A stretch of 58,456 nucleotides of DNA. Origin: Phaeodactylibacter luteus. Its GTDB lineage: Bacteria > Bacteroidota > Bacteroidia > Chitinophagales > Saprospiraceae. Numbering within the stretch: position 1 is the stretch's first letter; every line of letters begins with the position of its first letter. The notes under the pieces are model-generated. The model saw only the letters and a program-made list of their open reading frames with translations, did no database searches and had not been told where the DNA came from. Both the position numbers and the translations under genes were made by a program. The DNA is taken from positions 1 through 58,456 of the forward strand of contig NZ_VOOR01000034.1 of NCBI RefSeq assembly GCF_007993045.1. The letters run 5' to 3'. This document shows, piece by piece, positions 24,595 through 32,623 of the stretch.

Positions 24595-24801
24595 ATGATG
24601 TACTATCAGCAATCTTTGCGCACTGCCCGCTCCATCCGTACCAAAGCGTTGGCTTTCACCGTTGTTTTCCACCTTGGGCTAGCTGGCTGGCTGGCTTTTG
24701 GCAGCGAGTCCAGTTTGAATGACCTGCTGCCGGAAACGGTGGCCGAATGGCTCGGGCTGCCACAAGAAGCAGAGGGGCTCGATGATGTGCCCCGCCCATA
24801 A
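24595..24801 (+). CDS. Small single-span membrane protein
   Basis: 68 residues: a basic N-terminus (S-L-R-T-A-R-S-I-R-T-K-A), one hydrophobic span (about 21-38, F-T-V-V-F-H-L-G-L-A-G-W-L-A-F-G), then an acidic tail. Positive-inside reasoning puts the N-terminus in the cytosol. The basic start plus single helix is a plausible conserved small inner-membrane protein, but I cannot name a family. It is divergent from yggS and is followed by a hairpin and the ACP-phosphodiesterase gene. Confidence 0.5.
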   Translation: MMYYQQSLRTARSIRTKALAFTVVFHLGLAGWLAFGSESSLNDLLPETVAEWLGLPQEAEGLDDVPRP

Positions 24802-24843
24802 CTTGGGGGTGCGTATCTTTTTGCGGGCTGAACTTTTGCGGCA

Positions 24844-24872
24844 AGCGAAGTGTACCCAAAGGGTACTTCGCT
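24844..24872 (+). terminator. Hairpin between the small membrane protein and the ACP-phosphodiesterase gene
   Basis: AGCGAAGTGTACCC and GGGTACTTCGCT form a 12-bp stem with a two-base bulge and loop AAA. It lies 11 bp before the ATG at 24884, so it could end the upstream transcript or act as a 5' leader hairpin. There is no T-run. Confidence 0.45.
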
Positions 24873-24883
24873 AAACCTGCAGT

Positions 24884-25462
24884 ATGAATTTCCTTGCGCA
24901 CTTTTTCCTTTCCGGAACGGATGAGCCTTTGATGGCCGGCAATTTTCTGGGCGATTACCTCAACAACCAACAGGTGGCTGCTTTACCGGATGCGGTACAG
25001 GAAGGGGTGCGGCTGCACCGGCAGATCGATTCCTTCACTGATCAGCACCCGCTGGTGCGGAAGGGGGTCAGGCGGATGTACGGCAGGCATTCCAAATACG
25101 CCACAGTGCTCATAGATATCTTTTACGATTACCTGCTGACCGTCAATTGGGCGGGTTTTGCGGCTGAGCCGTTGCCCGATTTTGCGCAAAGGGCATATCG
25201 TGCGCTAGAAAAACATCTCCACTTGATGCCGGAGCCGGTCCGGAGCTATGTCCCTCAGATGATTGCGGATGATTGGCTGCAGAAATATGGCACCTACGAT
25301 GGCATAGCCTACACTTTGAAGCGCATGGGCGGGAGGATGAGCCGGCCTGAGCTCATGGATGGGGCATTGGATACACTCCGCCAACAGTTGCCGGAGCTCA
25401 ACCAGGAATTCCAGGTTTTCTTCCCACAGGTTATGGATTTTGTAGGCTTGCCAAAGCCTTGA
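24884..25462 (+). CDS. acpH: Acyl carrier protein phosphodiesterase family protein (AcpH-like)
   Basis: 192 residues, the normal length for this family. It starts M-N-F-L-A-H-F-F-L-S and continues with G-N-F-L-G-D-Y-L and V-R-L-H-R-Q-I-D-S-F-T-D-Q-H-P-L-V, the metal-binding His/Asp set of the AcpH/DUF479 group (an HD-like fold). Later it has Y-A-T-V-L-I-D-I-F-Y-D-Y-L-L-T. AcpH removes the 4'-phosphopantetheine arm from holo-acyl carrier protein in the cytosol. Bacteroidota members are annotated this way by similarity, so the true substrate here is less certain. A strong terminator follows 18 bp after the stop codon. Confidence 0.88.
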   Translation: MNFLAHFFLSGTDEPLMAGNFLGDYLNNQQVAALPDAVQEGVRLHRQIDSFTDQHPLVRKGVRRMYGRHSKYATVLIDIFYDYLLTVNWAGFAAEPLPDFAQRAYRALEKHLHLMPEPVRSYVPQMIADDWLQKYGTYDGIAYTLKRMGGRMSRPELMDGALDTLRQQLPELNQEFQVFFPQVMDFVGLPKP

Positions 25463-25480
25463 ACAGGGTGCTATAAAGGG

Positions 25481-25509
25481 CAATGGCCCGCCAAAAAGGC
25501 GGGCCATTG
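25481..25509 (+). terminator. Intrinsic terminator after the AcpH-like gene
   Basis: The arms CAATGGCCCGCC and GGCGGGCCATTG are perfect 12-bp complements around loop AAAAA. It is well placed after the plus-strand gene; no T-run follows. Confidence 0.75.
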
Positions 25510-25548
25510 ATCCAAACTAGATTTTGAACTGCTTAGCGCAGGCCTGGA

Positions 25549-25639
25549 GCTCGTTGCTATTGCCAATCCACGCTTGATGATCTAGGCTTCTGTACTAAAT
25601 TTTCATTTCCCGCTAAGCTCAAATGTAGCGGCTTCGCCA
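25549..25639 (+). repeat. About 90-bp direct repeat D, unoccupied copy
   Basis: The left part GCTCGTTGCTATTGCCAATC to GTACTA (25549-25597) matches 27961-28009 at 41 of 49 positions, including a 20-base identical run. The right part TTTTCATT to GCTAAGCT and AAATGTAGC (25600-25639) matches 28252-28292. Here the halves are separated by only AA; in the other copy they are separated by 242 bp containing repeat R4. The two D copies bracket the oligopeptidase gene in the same orientation. Confidence 0.8.
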
Positions 25640-25717
25640 AAAAACTGCCAGCTATGTTGGAACAACAGGCGAGCGTAAAGCCTTGGTTTTCAAATCGAAG
25701 CCGCACAAAATAAGCGC

Positions 25718-27895
25718 TTAGTCCTTTACGGGCGCTGTCACATCAGCCCGTCCTGCCAAGTCTAGGAGGAAAGCATATTCCATAGCGGTCTCTTTGTAGC
25801 GTTCGAACCGGCCGCTAGCCCCGCCATGCCCGGTCTCCATATTGGTATGGAGCAACAAGGGGTTGTTGTCGGTTTTCATTTCCCGGAGTTTGGCCACCCA
25901 TTTTGCAGGCTCCCAATACTGCACCTGTGAGTCGTGCAGCCCGGTAGTGACCATCATAGGCGGATAGGCTTTGGCCTCCACATTATCGTAGGGGGAGTAA
26001 GATTTGATGTAAGTATAGTAAGTCTCGTCGTTGGGGTTGCCCCATTCGTCATACTCTCCTGTGGTAAGGGGTATGGACTCGTCTAGCATGGTGGTGACCA
26101 CATCTACAAAAGGTACCGCAGCGATGATCCCGCTCCAAAGGTCTGGCTTCATATTGATGACGGCGCCCATCAGGAGCCCGCCTGCGCTGCCGCCCATAGC
26201 ATAGAGGTTGCCTTTGCTCGTGTAGTTGTTCTGAATGAGGTATTCTCCGCAATCGATAAAGTCGGTGAACGTATTCTTCTTTTTCAGCAGTTTGCCGTCT
26301 TCGTACCATTGGCGGCCCATCTCTTCCCCCCCACGGATGTGGGCGATAGCGTAAGCAAAACCGCGGTCGAGCAGGCTTAGGCGCACGGAGCTGAAGTAGG
26401 GGTCCATGCTTGCTCCGTAAGAGCCATACCCGTAGAGCAGCAGCGGCTGGCTGCCGTCTTTTTTGAAACCTTTGCGGTAAACCAAGGATACCGGCACCTT
26501 GGCACCGTCCCGTGCCTCGACCATGATCCGCTCCGAAACGTAATCGTCGGAGTTGAACCCGCCAACGACCTCCTGCTGTTTGAGCATGGTGAACTCCCGG
26601 GTTTTGAGGTGGTAATCATAGGTGGTATTGGGCGTGGTGAGGGAAGTATAGCCCATGCGCAGCACATCGGTATCAAATTCCAGGTTGGTAGAGGTGTAAG
26701 CCATGTAAGCATCCTCTCCGAAATCGATATAATGCTCTTGTCCTTCCCAGGGGCGCACACGGATTTGCGTAATGCCCGCTTTGCGTTCAGAAAGGACGAG
26801 GTAGTCCTTAAAGATATCCATGTCTTCGAGAAGGACATCCTCTCGGTGCGGGATGACCTCCGTCCAGTTTTCTTTCCCGGTATTGTCCTCATTGGTGACC
26901 ATGAGGCGGAAGTTTTGGGCATCGAGGTTGGTCCGGATGTAGAATTTGTCTTGATAGTGGGCGATGCTGTACTCCAGGTTGCGCTCCCGTGGCTGTATGA
27001 TGCGGAATTCCCCCTGCGGCTGATCTGCATCGAGCACTCGGTACTCTTGGCTGAGGGTGGCGTAGGAGCCAGCCACGATGTATTTGTCCGATTTGGTTTT
27101 ATAGGCAAAAGCAATGAAGGTGTCGTCCTGTTCTTCGAACACCGTTACGTCTTCGCTCACGGGGGTGCCGATCTCGTGGCGCATAACCTTGTATGAGCGC
27201 AGGGTGACGGGGTCTTTTACTGTGTAGAAAACCGTTTTGTTGTTATTGGCCCAGACTGCGCTGCCCGTGGTGCCCGGTATTTCATCAGGCAGGTACTCGC
27301 CCGTGCTGAGGTTTTTGAACTTCAGGGTATAAATCCGCCGGCTCAGGGTGTCCTCTCCGTACGCCAGCAGGAGGTTGTCCGGGCTTACGCTCCGGCCGCC
27401 GACTGCGAAATAGCTGTAGGGCTTGGCTAGTTCATTGGCATCGAGCATGACTTCCTCTTCAGCATCCAGGCTTTCTTTTTTGCGGGAATAGATGGGGTAC
27501 TCCTTGCCTTCTTCGAAACGGGTGAGGTAGAAGTAGCCATTGTCTTTGTAAGGCACAGAGGTGTCATCGGGTTTGATGCGGGCCACGATCTCCTCGTAGA
27601 GTTTTTCCTGAAAGGGCTTCAGGTGGGCCATCACCTGGTTTTTGTATTCATTCTCAGCTTCGAGGTAGGCGATGACTTCGGGGTCTTCCCGTTCGTTTAG
27701 CCAATAGTAGTTATCGGTGCGGTCATCGCCATGGATAGAGAGCGTTTTCGGCTTCTTGGCTGCCACGGGCTGGGGCAGGTCCTGGTGTTCAAACATTTTG
27801 CTTGTTGGTTTTGGAGGCTCCGGCGACTCGCCAGGTTGGCAGGCAGAGAGCAAGCACACAGCTACACCGGCGGCCAGCAAATGAATTTTCGACAT
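25718..27895 (-). CDS. Oligopeptidase B-like prolyl oligopeptidase family (S9) lipoprotein
   Basis: 725 residues. The N-terminus is a lipoprotein signal with lipobox L-S-A-C, then a Pro/Lys linker, so the enzyme is probably anchored in the periplasm or outer membrane. Residues about 60-450 form the seven-blade propeller that guards the active site, with D-N-Y-Y-W-L-N-E-R-E-D-P early on. The alpha/beta-hydrolase domain has S570 in Y-A-M-G-G-S-A-G-G, D655 in T-T-G-L-H-D-S-Q-V and H690 in T-G-H-G-G-A-S-G-R. The motifs I-R-G-G-E-E-M-G-R-Q-W-Y and D-F-I-D-C-G-E-Y-L-I fit oligopeptidase B (cleaving after Arg/Lys in short peptides) better than prolyl endopeptidase. It is monocistronic, divergent from the MATE gene and bracketed by direct repeat D. 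Confidence 0.94.
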   Translation of the reverse strand: MSKIHLLAAGVAVCLLSACQPGESPEPPKPTSKMFEHQDLPQPVAAKKPKTLSIHGDDRTDNYYWLNEREDPEVIAYLEAENEYKNQVMAHLKPFQEKLYEEIVARIKPDDTSVPYKDNGYFYLTRFEEGKEYPIYSRKKESLDAEEEVMLDANELAKPYSYFAVGGRSVSPDNLLLAYGEDTLSRRIYTLKFKNLSTGEYLPDEIPGTTGSAVWANNNKTVFYTVKDPVTLRSYKVMRHEIGTPVSEDVTVFEEQDDTFIAFAYKTKSDKYIVAGSYATLSQEYRVLDADQPQGEFRIIQPRERNLEYSIAHYQDKFYIRTNLDAQNFRLMVTNEDNTGKENWTEVIPHREDVLLEDMDIFKDYLVLSERKAGITQIRVRPWEGQEHYIDFGEDAYMAYTSTNLEFDTDVLRMGYTSLTTPNTTYDYHLKTREFTMLKQQEVVGGFNSDDYVSERIMVEARDGAKVPVSLVYRKGFKKDGSQPLLLYGYGSYGASMDPYFSSVRLSLLDRGFAYAIAHIRGGEEMGRQWYEDGKLLKKKNTFTDFIDCGEYLIQNNYTSKGNLYAMGGSAGGLLMGAVINMKPDLWSGIIAAVPFVDVVTTMLDESIPLTTGEYDEWGNPNDETYYTYIKSYSPYDNVEAKAYPPMMVTTGLHDSQVQYWEPAKWVAKLREMKTDNNPLLLHTNMETGHGGASGRFERYKETAMEYAFLLDLAGRADVTAPVKD

Positions 27896-27960
27896 ATCAA
27901 AGCATATTTAAAGGGTAATAGTTTAACCTTACCTGCAAAAACAGTAAAAGCCTGTTTGGC

Positions 27961-28292
27961 GCTCGTTCTTATTGCCAATCCACGCTTGATGGGCCAGGCT
28001 CAGGTACTATATTCACCAGGCTGTCGTTTTTTGCTTGCCCCCTCCGCAAGGATAGGGGCCTGCCCCTGCCGTAAGGATGGGAGCCTGCCCAGCTTGCTTC
28101 GCGTGATGGGCCTGCCCCTGCCCAACGGGCAGGTGCCGCTATGCTGCGGGGCTCGCTCTTCGCTCGGCCCTGTCGGGCTTGCCACCCCTTCGCAGCGCTA
28201 GGCCGATGCCATGGCAGTGCTAGCGCCTGCTACATTTTGGCTCACGCCCTGTTTTCATTCAGCCAGCTAAGCTTAAATGTAGCAGCTTCACC
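27961..28292 (+). repeat. Direct repeat D, copy split by repeat R4
   Basis: The left half 27961-28009 and right half 28252-28292 match the unoccupied copy at 25549-25639. Between them lie 242 bp that are almost entirely repeat R4. The pair therefore shows an empty and a filled version of one locus inside a single genome. Confidence 0.8.
28010..28251 (-). repeat. GC-rich structured repeat, copy R4 (extended)
   Basis: Reverse orientation. Ends: TTCACCAGGCTGTCGTTTTTT on the left, ATTTTGGCTCACGCCCTG on the right. It carries an extra internal segment (about 28070-28110, with a second GGGCCTGCCCCTGCC block), making it the longest copy. Hairpin 2 is CCTGCCC, loop GT, TGGGCAGG in the element's direction. 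It sits between the divergent oligopeptidase and MATE genes and interrupts repeat D. Confidence 0.85.
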
Positions 28293-28450
28293 AGCGCCCT
28301 GATCTTCGATCCTCATGGCTTATAGTTCTCCAAGCAAACGCTATATTAGGTTAGCGGTAGGGCGGTAAATGATAAAGGTCACCTTCTTTTTGGAAATAAC
28401 CGGGTAAATAACTGCTAAAATCTTAGCCGGCCTGCCTACATTTGCCCCGA

Positions 28451-29788
28451 ATGCGCTTAAGGACATCATACCGACAAATTCTTGCGATCTCTGCCCCCAT
28501 CATGCTGGGCAGCGCTGCCCAGAATGTAGTCGCCCTGAGCGATAGTGTCTTTCTATTCCACCTGAGCGAAGAAGATTTTGCGGCCATTGGTTTCGTCGGG
28601 GTTTTTTACCTGGTCATCGCGGCCATTGGCTACGGTTTTTCCAGAGGCGGGCAGATCATGATAGCGCGGCGTGCAGGAGAGCGGGAGCTGACGGAAGTAG
28701 GGCGCACGTTTTACGCAATGGTTTATTTCGAAGCGGCGCTGGCTTTGCTGATGTTCCTGTTCATGCAGTACGGCTGCTATTACTTTTTCGGGTTGTTCGT
28801 CAACTCCGAGGTGATATTTGAGAAAAGCCTGGCGTATTTGTCCACCCGCTCGTGGGGCGTGTTTTTCAGTTATGTGGGCGTCGCGGTCATCGCCCTGTAC
28901 ACCGGTTTGGCGCGCACCTCGTTCATTATAGTAGACACCATCATTTTAGGGGCCGTCAATATAGCGCTCAACTACGGGCTCATTTTCGGGCACTGGGGAT
29001 TGCCAGCTATGGGGATCGCTGGGGCGGGCCTGGCGAGCACGATTGCTGAGGTGGTGGCTTTCGCAGTGTTCTTGGTTTATATTTTTTTCGATAAGAAAGC
29101 CAGGGCTTACCGGCTTTTCCGGCTTCCGGATATCGACCTCGCCCTGATCCGGCAGCAGTATAAGCTGGCGCTCCCTATCGTGGCCCAATCGTTTGTGGGC
29201 TTGGGCAGTTGGTTTGTTTTTTTTGGGATAGTGGAAAACCTGGGCGAGCGCGAGCTGGCCATAACCAACCTGGTGCGCATGGTCTACCTGATTTTATCCA
29301 TCCCAACGTGGGGGTTTGCTTCCGGGGTGAACACCATGGTAAGCAACTTTATAGGGCAGCGCAAGCGGCAGGCTGTTCTCCCCATCATTTGGAAAACAGC
29401 CAAGTTGTCTTGGCTTACCACTATGCTGATCGCACTGCCTGTGGTGCTGTTCCCCCACGAACTGCTCTATCCGCTGCTGGGCGGGGAGGATATGTCCCTC
29501 ATTTCTGCTGCACAGCCTGTGTTTTATGTATTGGTAGGCATATTGACAGCCTTCTCAGTGGGGAGCATTTATTTTAATGGTATGGCAGGCACAGGCGCCA
29601 CCTTCTACGGGCTGATCATCCAAACGGTGAGCGCCGTAGTCTACCTCGGGTATATTTATAGTGTGGTCAACTACACAGATTGGGGGCTCCCGTGGGCATG
29701 GGCATCAGAAATATTGTACTGGGTGGTCATGATGGCAGCCATTTTCTGGTACCTTCGTTCCCGGCATTGGCACGGCTTGGAAGTATGA
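28451..29788 (+). CDS. MATE family multidrug/Na+ antiporter
   Basis: 445 residues from the ATG at 28451; an upstream TTG at 28442 is less likely. It has about twelve membrane spans, with the two-fold MATE pattern. The first half begins I-L-A-I-S-A-P-I-M-L-G-S-A-A-Q-N-V-V and D-S-V-F-L. G-F-S-R-G-G-Q-I-M-I-A-R-R-A-G-E is a family loop, and the second half repeats the pattern with L-A-L-P-I-V-A-Q-S-F-V-G-L-G-S-W. It exports a compound across the inner membrane in exchange for Na+ or H+; the substrate cannot be read. TACATTTG at 28437-28444 is a -7-like box only seven bases before the ATG, suggesting a leaderless or very short-leader mRNA. Confidence 0.93.
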   Translation: MRLRTSYRQILAISAPIMLGSAAQNVVALSDSVFLFHLSEEDFAAIGFVGVFYLVIAAIGYGFSRGGQIMIARRAGERELTEVGRTFYAMVYFEAALALLMFLFMQYGCYYFFGLFVNSEVIFEKSLAYLSTRSWGVFFSYVGVAVIALYTGLARTSFIIVDTIILGAVNIALNYGLIFGHWGLPAMGIAGAGLASTIAEVVAFAVFLVYIFFDKKARAYRLFRLPDIDLALIRQQYKLALPIVAQSFVGLGSWFVFFGIVENLGERELAITNLVRMVYLILSIPTWGFASGVNTMVSNFIGQRKRQAVLPIIWKTAKLSWLTTMLIALPVVLFPHELLYPLLGGEDMSLISAAQPVFYVLVGILTAFSVGSIYFNGMAGTGATFYGLIIQTVSAVVYLGYIYSVVNYTDWGLPWAWASEILYWVVMMAAIFWYLRSRHWHGLEV

Positions 29789-29840
29789 AGCTGTCGTTTG
29801 GGGGGCAAAACCAAGTTTTCTGATTTTGGGTATTTATGAT

Positions 29841-29848
29841 TACATTTG
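29841..29848 (+). promoter_or_regulatory. Probable -7 box of the Omp28-type gene
   Basis: TACATTTG matches TAnnTTTG. A T-run at 29816-29819 lies 21 bases upstream as a weak -33 element. The ATG follows 48 bp downstream. Confidence 0.4.
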
Positions 29849-29896
29849 TTTGTGCGGTGCAGCAGATAACCCGCTGTGCCGAAAACTACCCAATCT

Positions 29897-30997
29897 ATGA
29901 AGCACCTCAACCGAACCATTCTTTCCTTTTCACTAGTAGCTGCTGCATTATGGTTTGCCTTCCCCCAACAAGCTGGCTGCCAGGTTATCGTTGTCCCTGA
30001 GACGAGCCACCCTATGATCACCAAGCGGACGGCTTCATGGTGTGGCCCCTGCGGCAGTTACGGCTGGTCGCTGTTCAATGATGTGCTGAGCGATGTAGGG
30101 GACGATGCTTTGGTGGTAGCTGCGCACTATGCAGGCAGCCTTTACGAAAACGATGCTTCCGTAGCGGTCGTCGCCAACTTCGGCGGGTTTGGGCAGCCGA
30201 TTTTTTTCCTGAACAATGAGAACCTAGGGGTCAACAGCGGGAACATCTCTGATGTGCGGGCTGAAGTACAGCAGCGTGTAGCCGAGATGAACGCAGAGCC
30301 GCCTGTAGTGCAGGCTGGCATCTCTGCCACCCTCAACGGGAATGACAGTCTGCTGGTAAAGGTAAAGACCCACTTCTTTCAGGAAACCGATAAAACGGTC
30401 AATTTGGCCGTCTATATTGTTGAACGGAGCTTCATCGGCACGCAGAGCGGGCAGGGCAATATGGCACAGCACAAGAACGTCATCCGGATGGCGGTGAACG
30501 GGGATACCTTCGGAGAGGTGATCGCTTCTGGCCCTACTGCCCAAGGCACAGAAACAGCACATGAGTTCTACATCCCCTTCTCAACTTTAGAGGCTGCTGG
30601 GATAGACCTTTTCGGCCTGGGCGATGGCAGGCTGATTGCTGCAGCGGTGCTTTGGGAAGATACGGGCAGCGGGTACGAGGTGCTGAATACCAATCAAGAC
30701 CGGGAGGGGGTACTGGCTTCTACAGCCGAATGGCAGGTATTTAATACTTTCCGCCTTACACCGACCATCAACAGCGCTTCCTCAAGCCTTGACCTCAATC
30801 TGCCTGCTTCTGTAGAAATGATGGAAGTGAGCGTGTTCAACATCAACGGGCAACGGGTGCGGCCGGTGTTCAGAGGGCCGCTGCAGGCTGGCCGGCACAG
30901 CTTTGAAGTGGACGCACAAGGCTTGCCTTCAGGGCTTTACCTGGTCCGCCTTGCCCATAGCAACGAAGTCGGTACTTGCCGGATGATCGTGCCTTAA
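29897..30997 (+). CDS. Omp28-related thioredoxin-fold protein with T9SS type A sorting domain
   Basis: 366 residues from the ATG at 29897; the in-frame upstream codons are not supported. The signal peptide is followed by a thioredoxin-like domain with active site W48-C-G-P-C52 in T-K-R-T-A-S-W-C-G-P-C-G-S. Then comes F-G-G-F-G-Q-P-I-F-F-L-N-N, where the cis-Pro loop is expected. Residues about 150-280 are a beta-sandwich typical of the Omp28 group. The C-terminus L-D-L-N-L-P to R-M-I-V-P is a T9SS type A domain with S-V-F-N-I-N-G-Q-R-V and G-L-Y-L-V-R-L. It is likely an exported thiol-redox protein at the cell surface. The partner is unknown, and no operon mate is obvious. Confidence 0.85.
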   Translation: MKHLNRTILSFSLVAAALWFAFPQQAGCQVIVVPETSHPMITKRTASWCGPCGSYGWSLFNDVLSDVGDDALVVAAHYAGSLYENDASVAVVANFGGFGQPIFFLNNENLGVNSGNISDVRAEVQQRVAEMNAEPPVVQAGISATLNGNDSLLVKVKTHFFQETDKTVNLAVYIVERSFIGTQSGQGNMAQHKNVIRMAVNGDTFGEVIASGPTAQGTETAHEFYIPFSTLEAAGIDLFGLGDGRLIAAAVLWEDTGSGYEVLNTNQDREGVLASTAEWQVFNTFRLTPTINSASSSLDLNLPASVEMMEVSVFNINGQRVRPVFRGPLQAGRHSFEVDAQGLPSGLYLVRLAHSNEVGTCRMIVP

Positions 30998-31016
30998 GGC
31001 TTTTGCCGACAATCAA

Positions 31017-31478
31017 ATGATGATACTGGATTTGGACCTGCTCCGCTTTCAGCCTTCCCTTAAGGTGAAACGGGGCGAAGAAGGGCAGAAGTTGATATTC
31101 GATGCAGTGCGCCGAAAATGGCTGGTGCTTCAGCCTGAAGAGATGGTGCGCCAGCTTTTTTACTGCTACCTGACCGATGAACTGGGCTACAGCAAGAACC
31201 GGGTTGCTATGGAGCGTGGGCTCAAAGTCAATACCCTGCAAAGGCGTTTCGACCTTCTGGTTTACGACAAAGCCCTCAGCCCTTTTATGCTCATCGAATG
31301 CAAAGCCCCACAAGTAAAGATCTCTCAGGAAACTTTCGATCAGGTGTCCTGGTACAACACCACCCTGAAAGTAAAGTACCTGGTGGTCACCAATGGCCTG
31401 CACACCTACTGCTGTTGGCTCGATTACGCTCAAAAGTCCTTTGTTTACTTGGATCAGCTGCCCTTGCAGCCGGATTAA
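31017..31478 (+). CDS. Stand-alone HsdR N-terminal-type (PD-(D/E)XK nuclease) domain protein
   Basis: 153 residues, matching the type I restriction enzyme R subunit N-terminal domain family (HSDR_N_2). The nuclease core is R-R-F-D79-L-L-V-Y-D followed by L-I-E94-C-K96-A-P, with Q-V-S-W-Y-N and Y-L-V-V-T-N-G-L-H-T-Y further on. A helicase motor, HsdM and HsdS are all absent nearby, so this is not a complete restriction system. Small stand-alone members are widespread in Bacteroidota and their role is not established; repair or nucleic-acid processing is possible. It begins 19 bp after the Omp28-type gene on the same strand. Confidence 0.82.
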   Translation: MMILDLDLLRFQPSLKVKRGEEGQKLIFDAVRRKWLVLQPEEMVRQLFYCYLTDELGYSKNRVAMERGLKVNTLQRRFDLLVYDKALSPFMLIECKAPQVKISQETFDQVSWYNTTLKVKYLVVTNGLHTYCCWLDYAQKSFVYLDQLPLQPD

Positions 31479-31541
31479 TTATTCGCTGCGGGCGCAATGA
31501 TTATCTCACTGCAAACAGATACCTTTGCCTTGGTGTTAAGA

Positions 31542-31557
31542 TACTGACACGTCAGTA
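31542..31557. promoter_or_regulatory. Palindromic operator-like site upstream of the threonine catabolic pair
   Basis: TACTGAC-AC-GTCAGTA has perfect 7-bp arms. It lies 15 bp after a TACCTTTG box (31520-31527) that fits the Bacteroidota -7 consensus and 98 bp before the dehydrogenase start. A repressor bound here would sit just downstream of the transcription start. No cognate regulator gene is nearby. Confidence 0.4.
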
Positions 31558-31655
31558 AGCTTGGCCGCGCACAATTATCAGCCCGCTCAGAGCTTAACCA
31601 ACTTTGTCCGGGGCCGCGATACTGCGGTAACCATACAAACGCACTAACCAAATTT

Positions 31656-32606
31656 ATGAAAACCGAAACCATCCTGGTCACCGGGGCCAATGGGCAGATT
31701 GGTACGGTCCTGACCACTGAGCTTCGTGCCCGTTACGGCAAAGACCATGTTATCGCTACAGACATCCGTAAGCCGGAAGCCCCCACGGGCGCATTCCAAG
31801 TGCTTGATGTGCTAGACCGGGAAGCCCTCTTTGCGCTTATGGAGCAGGCCCGGCCCTCACAAGTCTACCACCTTGCCGCCATCCTTTCGGCCAAGGGCGA
31901 ACAAGATCCACAATGGGCCTGGGAAATCAATATGACAGGCTTGTTCAATATCCTAGAGGCAGCAAAGGCTTTTGGCTTCAAAGTGTTTTACCCCAGCTCC
32001 ATTGCAGTTTGTGGGGGGGAGACGCCTAGGGTGAATACGCCACAGCATGCCGTCTTGCAGCCACAGACCGTCTATGGCATCAGCAAAGTAGCAGGAGAGC
32101 ACTGGTGCAATTATTATCATAAAAAATATGGGGTGGATGTACGGTCGGTGCGCTATCCAGGCATCATTGGATACCAATCTTTGCCGGGGGGAGGGACTAC
32201 CGACTATGCAGTGGATATTTACCATTACGCTGTCAGAGGGGAAGACTTTACTTGCTTCCTTGCAGCAGATGCCCGCCTGCCGATGATGTATATGGCAGAT
32301 GCTGTCCGGGCTACCCTTGAAATCATGGAAGCCCCGCCCGAGCAGATCCGGATCCGGACCTCCTACAACATCTCTGGCATGAACTTTACGCCCGCTGAAG
32401 TAGCTGCTGCGATCAAGGAGCATGTCCCTGGCTTCAAAGTGGATTATGCGCCCGACTTCCGCCAACAGATTGCAGAAAGCTGGCCAGAGAGCATTGAGGA
32501 CGAGGAAGCACGCAAAGACTGGGGGTGGTCTGCTGAATTTGACCTGCCGAAGATGACCGCGGATATGCTGGAACACCTTCGGCAGCTCGATTATGCTGAA
32601 ATCTGA
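31656..32606 (+). CDS. tdh: Short-chain L-threonine 3-dehydrogenase-like NAD-dependent epimerase/dehydratase
   Basis: 316 residues. The Rossmann motif is G10-A-N-G13-Q-I-G16 in [11 protein letters not shown], and the SDR catalytic pair is Y140 and K144 in [11 protein letters not shown], with S-S-I-A-V-C-G before it. The later segment V-R-Y-P-G-I-I-G and [14 protein letters not shown] matches the UDP-galactose-epimerase-like threonine dehydrogenases rather than the zinc enzymes. It oxidises L-threonine to 2-amino-3-oxobutyrate using NAD+. The next gene, 17 bp downstream, encodes the enzyme that uses this unstable product, which strongly supports the call. The symbol is by function; it is not homologous to E. 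coli Tdh. Confidence 0.9.
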   Translation: MKTETILVTGANGQIGTVLTTELRARYGKDHVIATDIRKPEAPTGAFQVLDVLDREALFALMEQARPSQVYHLAAILSAKGEQDPQWAWEINMTGLFNILEAAKAFGFKVFYPSSIAVCGGETPRVNTPQHAVLQPQTVYGISKVAGEHWCNYYHKKYGVDVRSVRYPGIIGYQSLPGGGTTDYAVDIYHYAVRGEDFTCFLAADARLPMMYMADAVRATLEIMEAPPEQIRIRTSYNISGMNFTPAEVAAAIKEHVPGFKVDYAPDFRQQIAESWPESIEDEEARKDWGWSAEFDLPKMTADMLEHLRQLDYAEI

Positions 32607-32623
32607 AAATCAAACCGATAAGC

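Noticed and set aside
28451-29788. MATE transporter as part of the maltose or glucan loci
   Set aside because: It is more than 4 kb from the nearest sugar gene, with unrelated genes and a terminator between them.
31017-31478. A restriction-modification or defence island around the HsdR-N domain protein
   Set aside because: No methylase, specificity subunit, helicase or other defence gene is in the neighbourhood.
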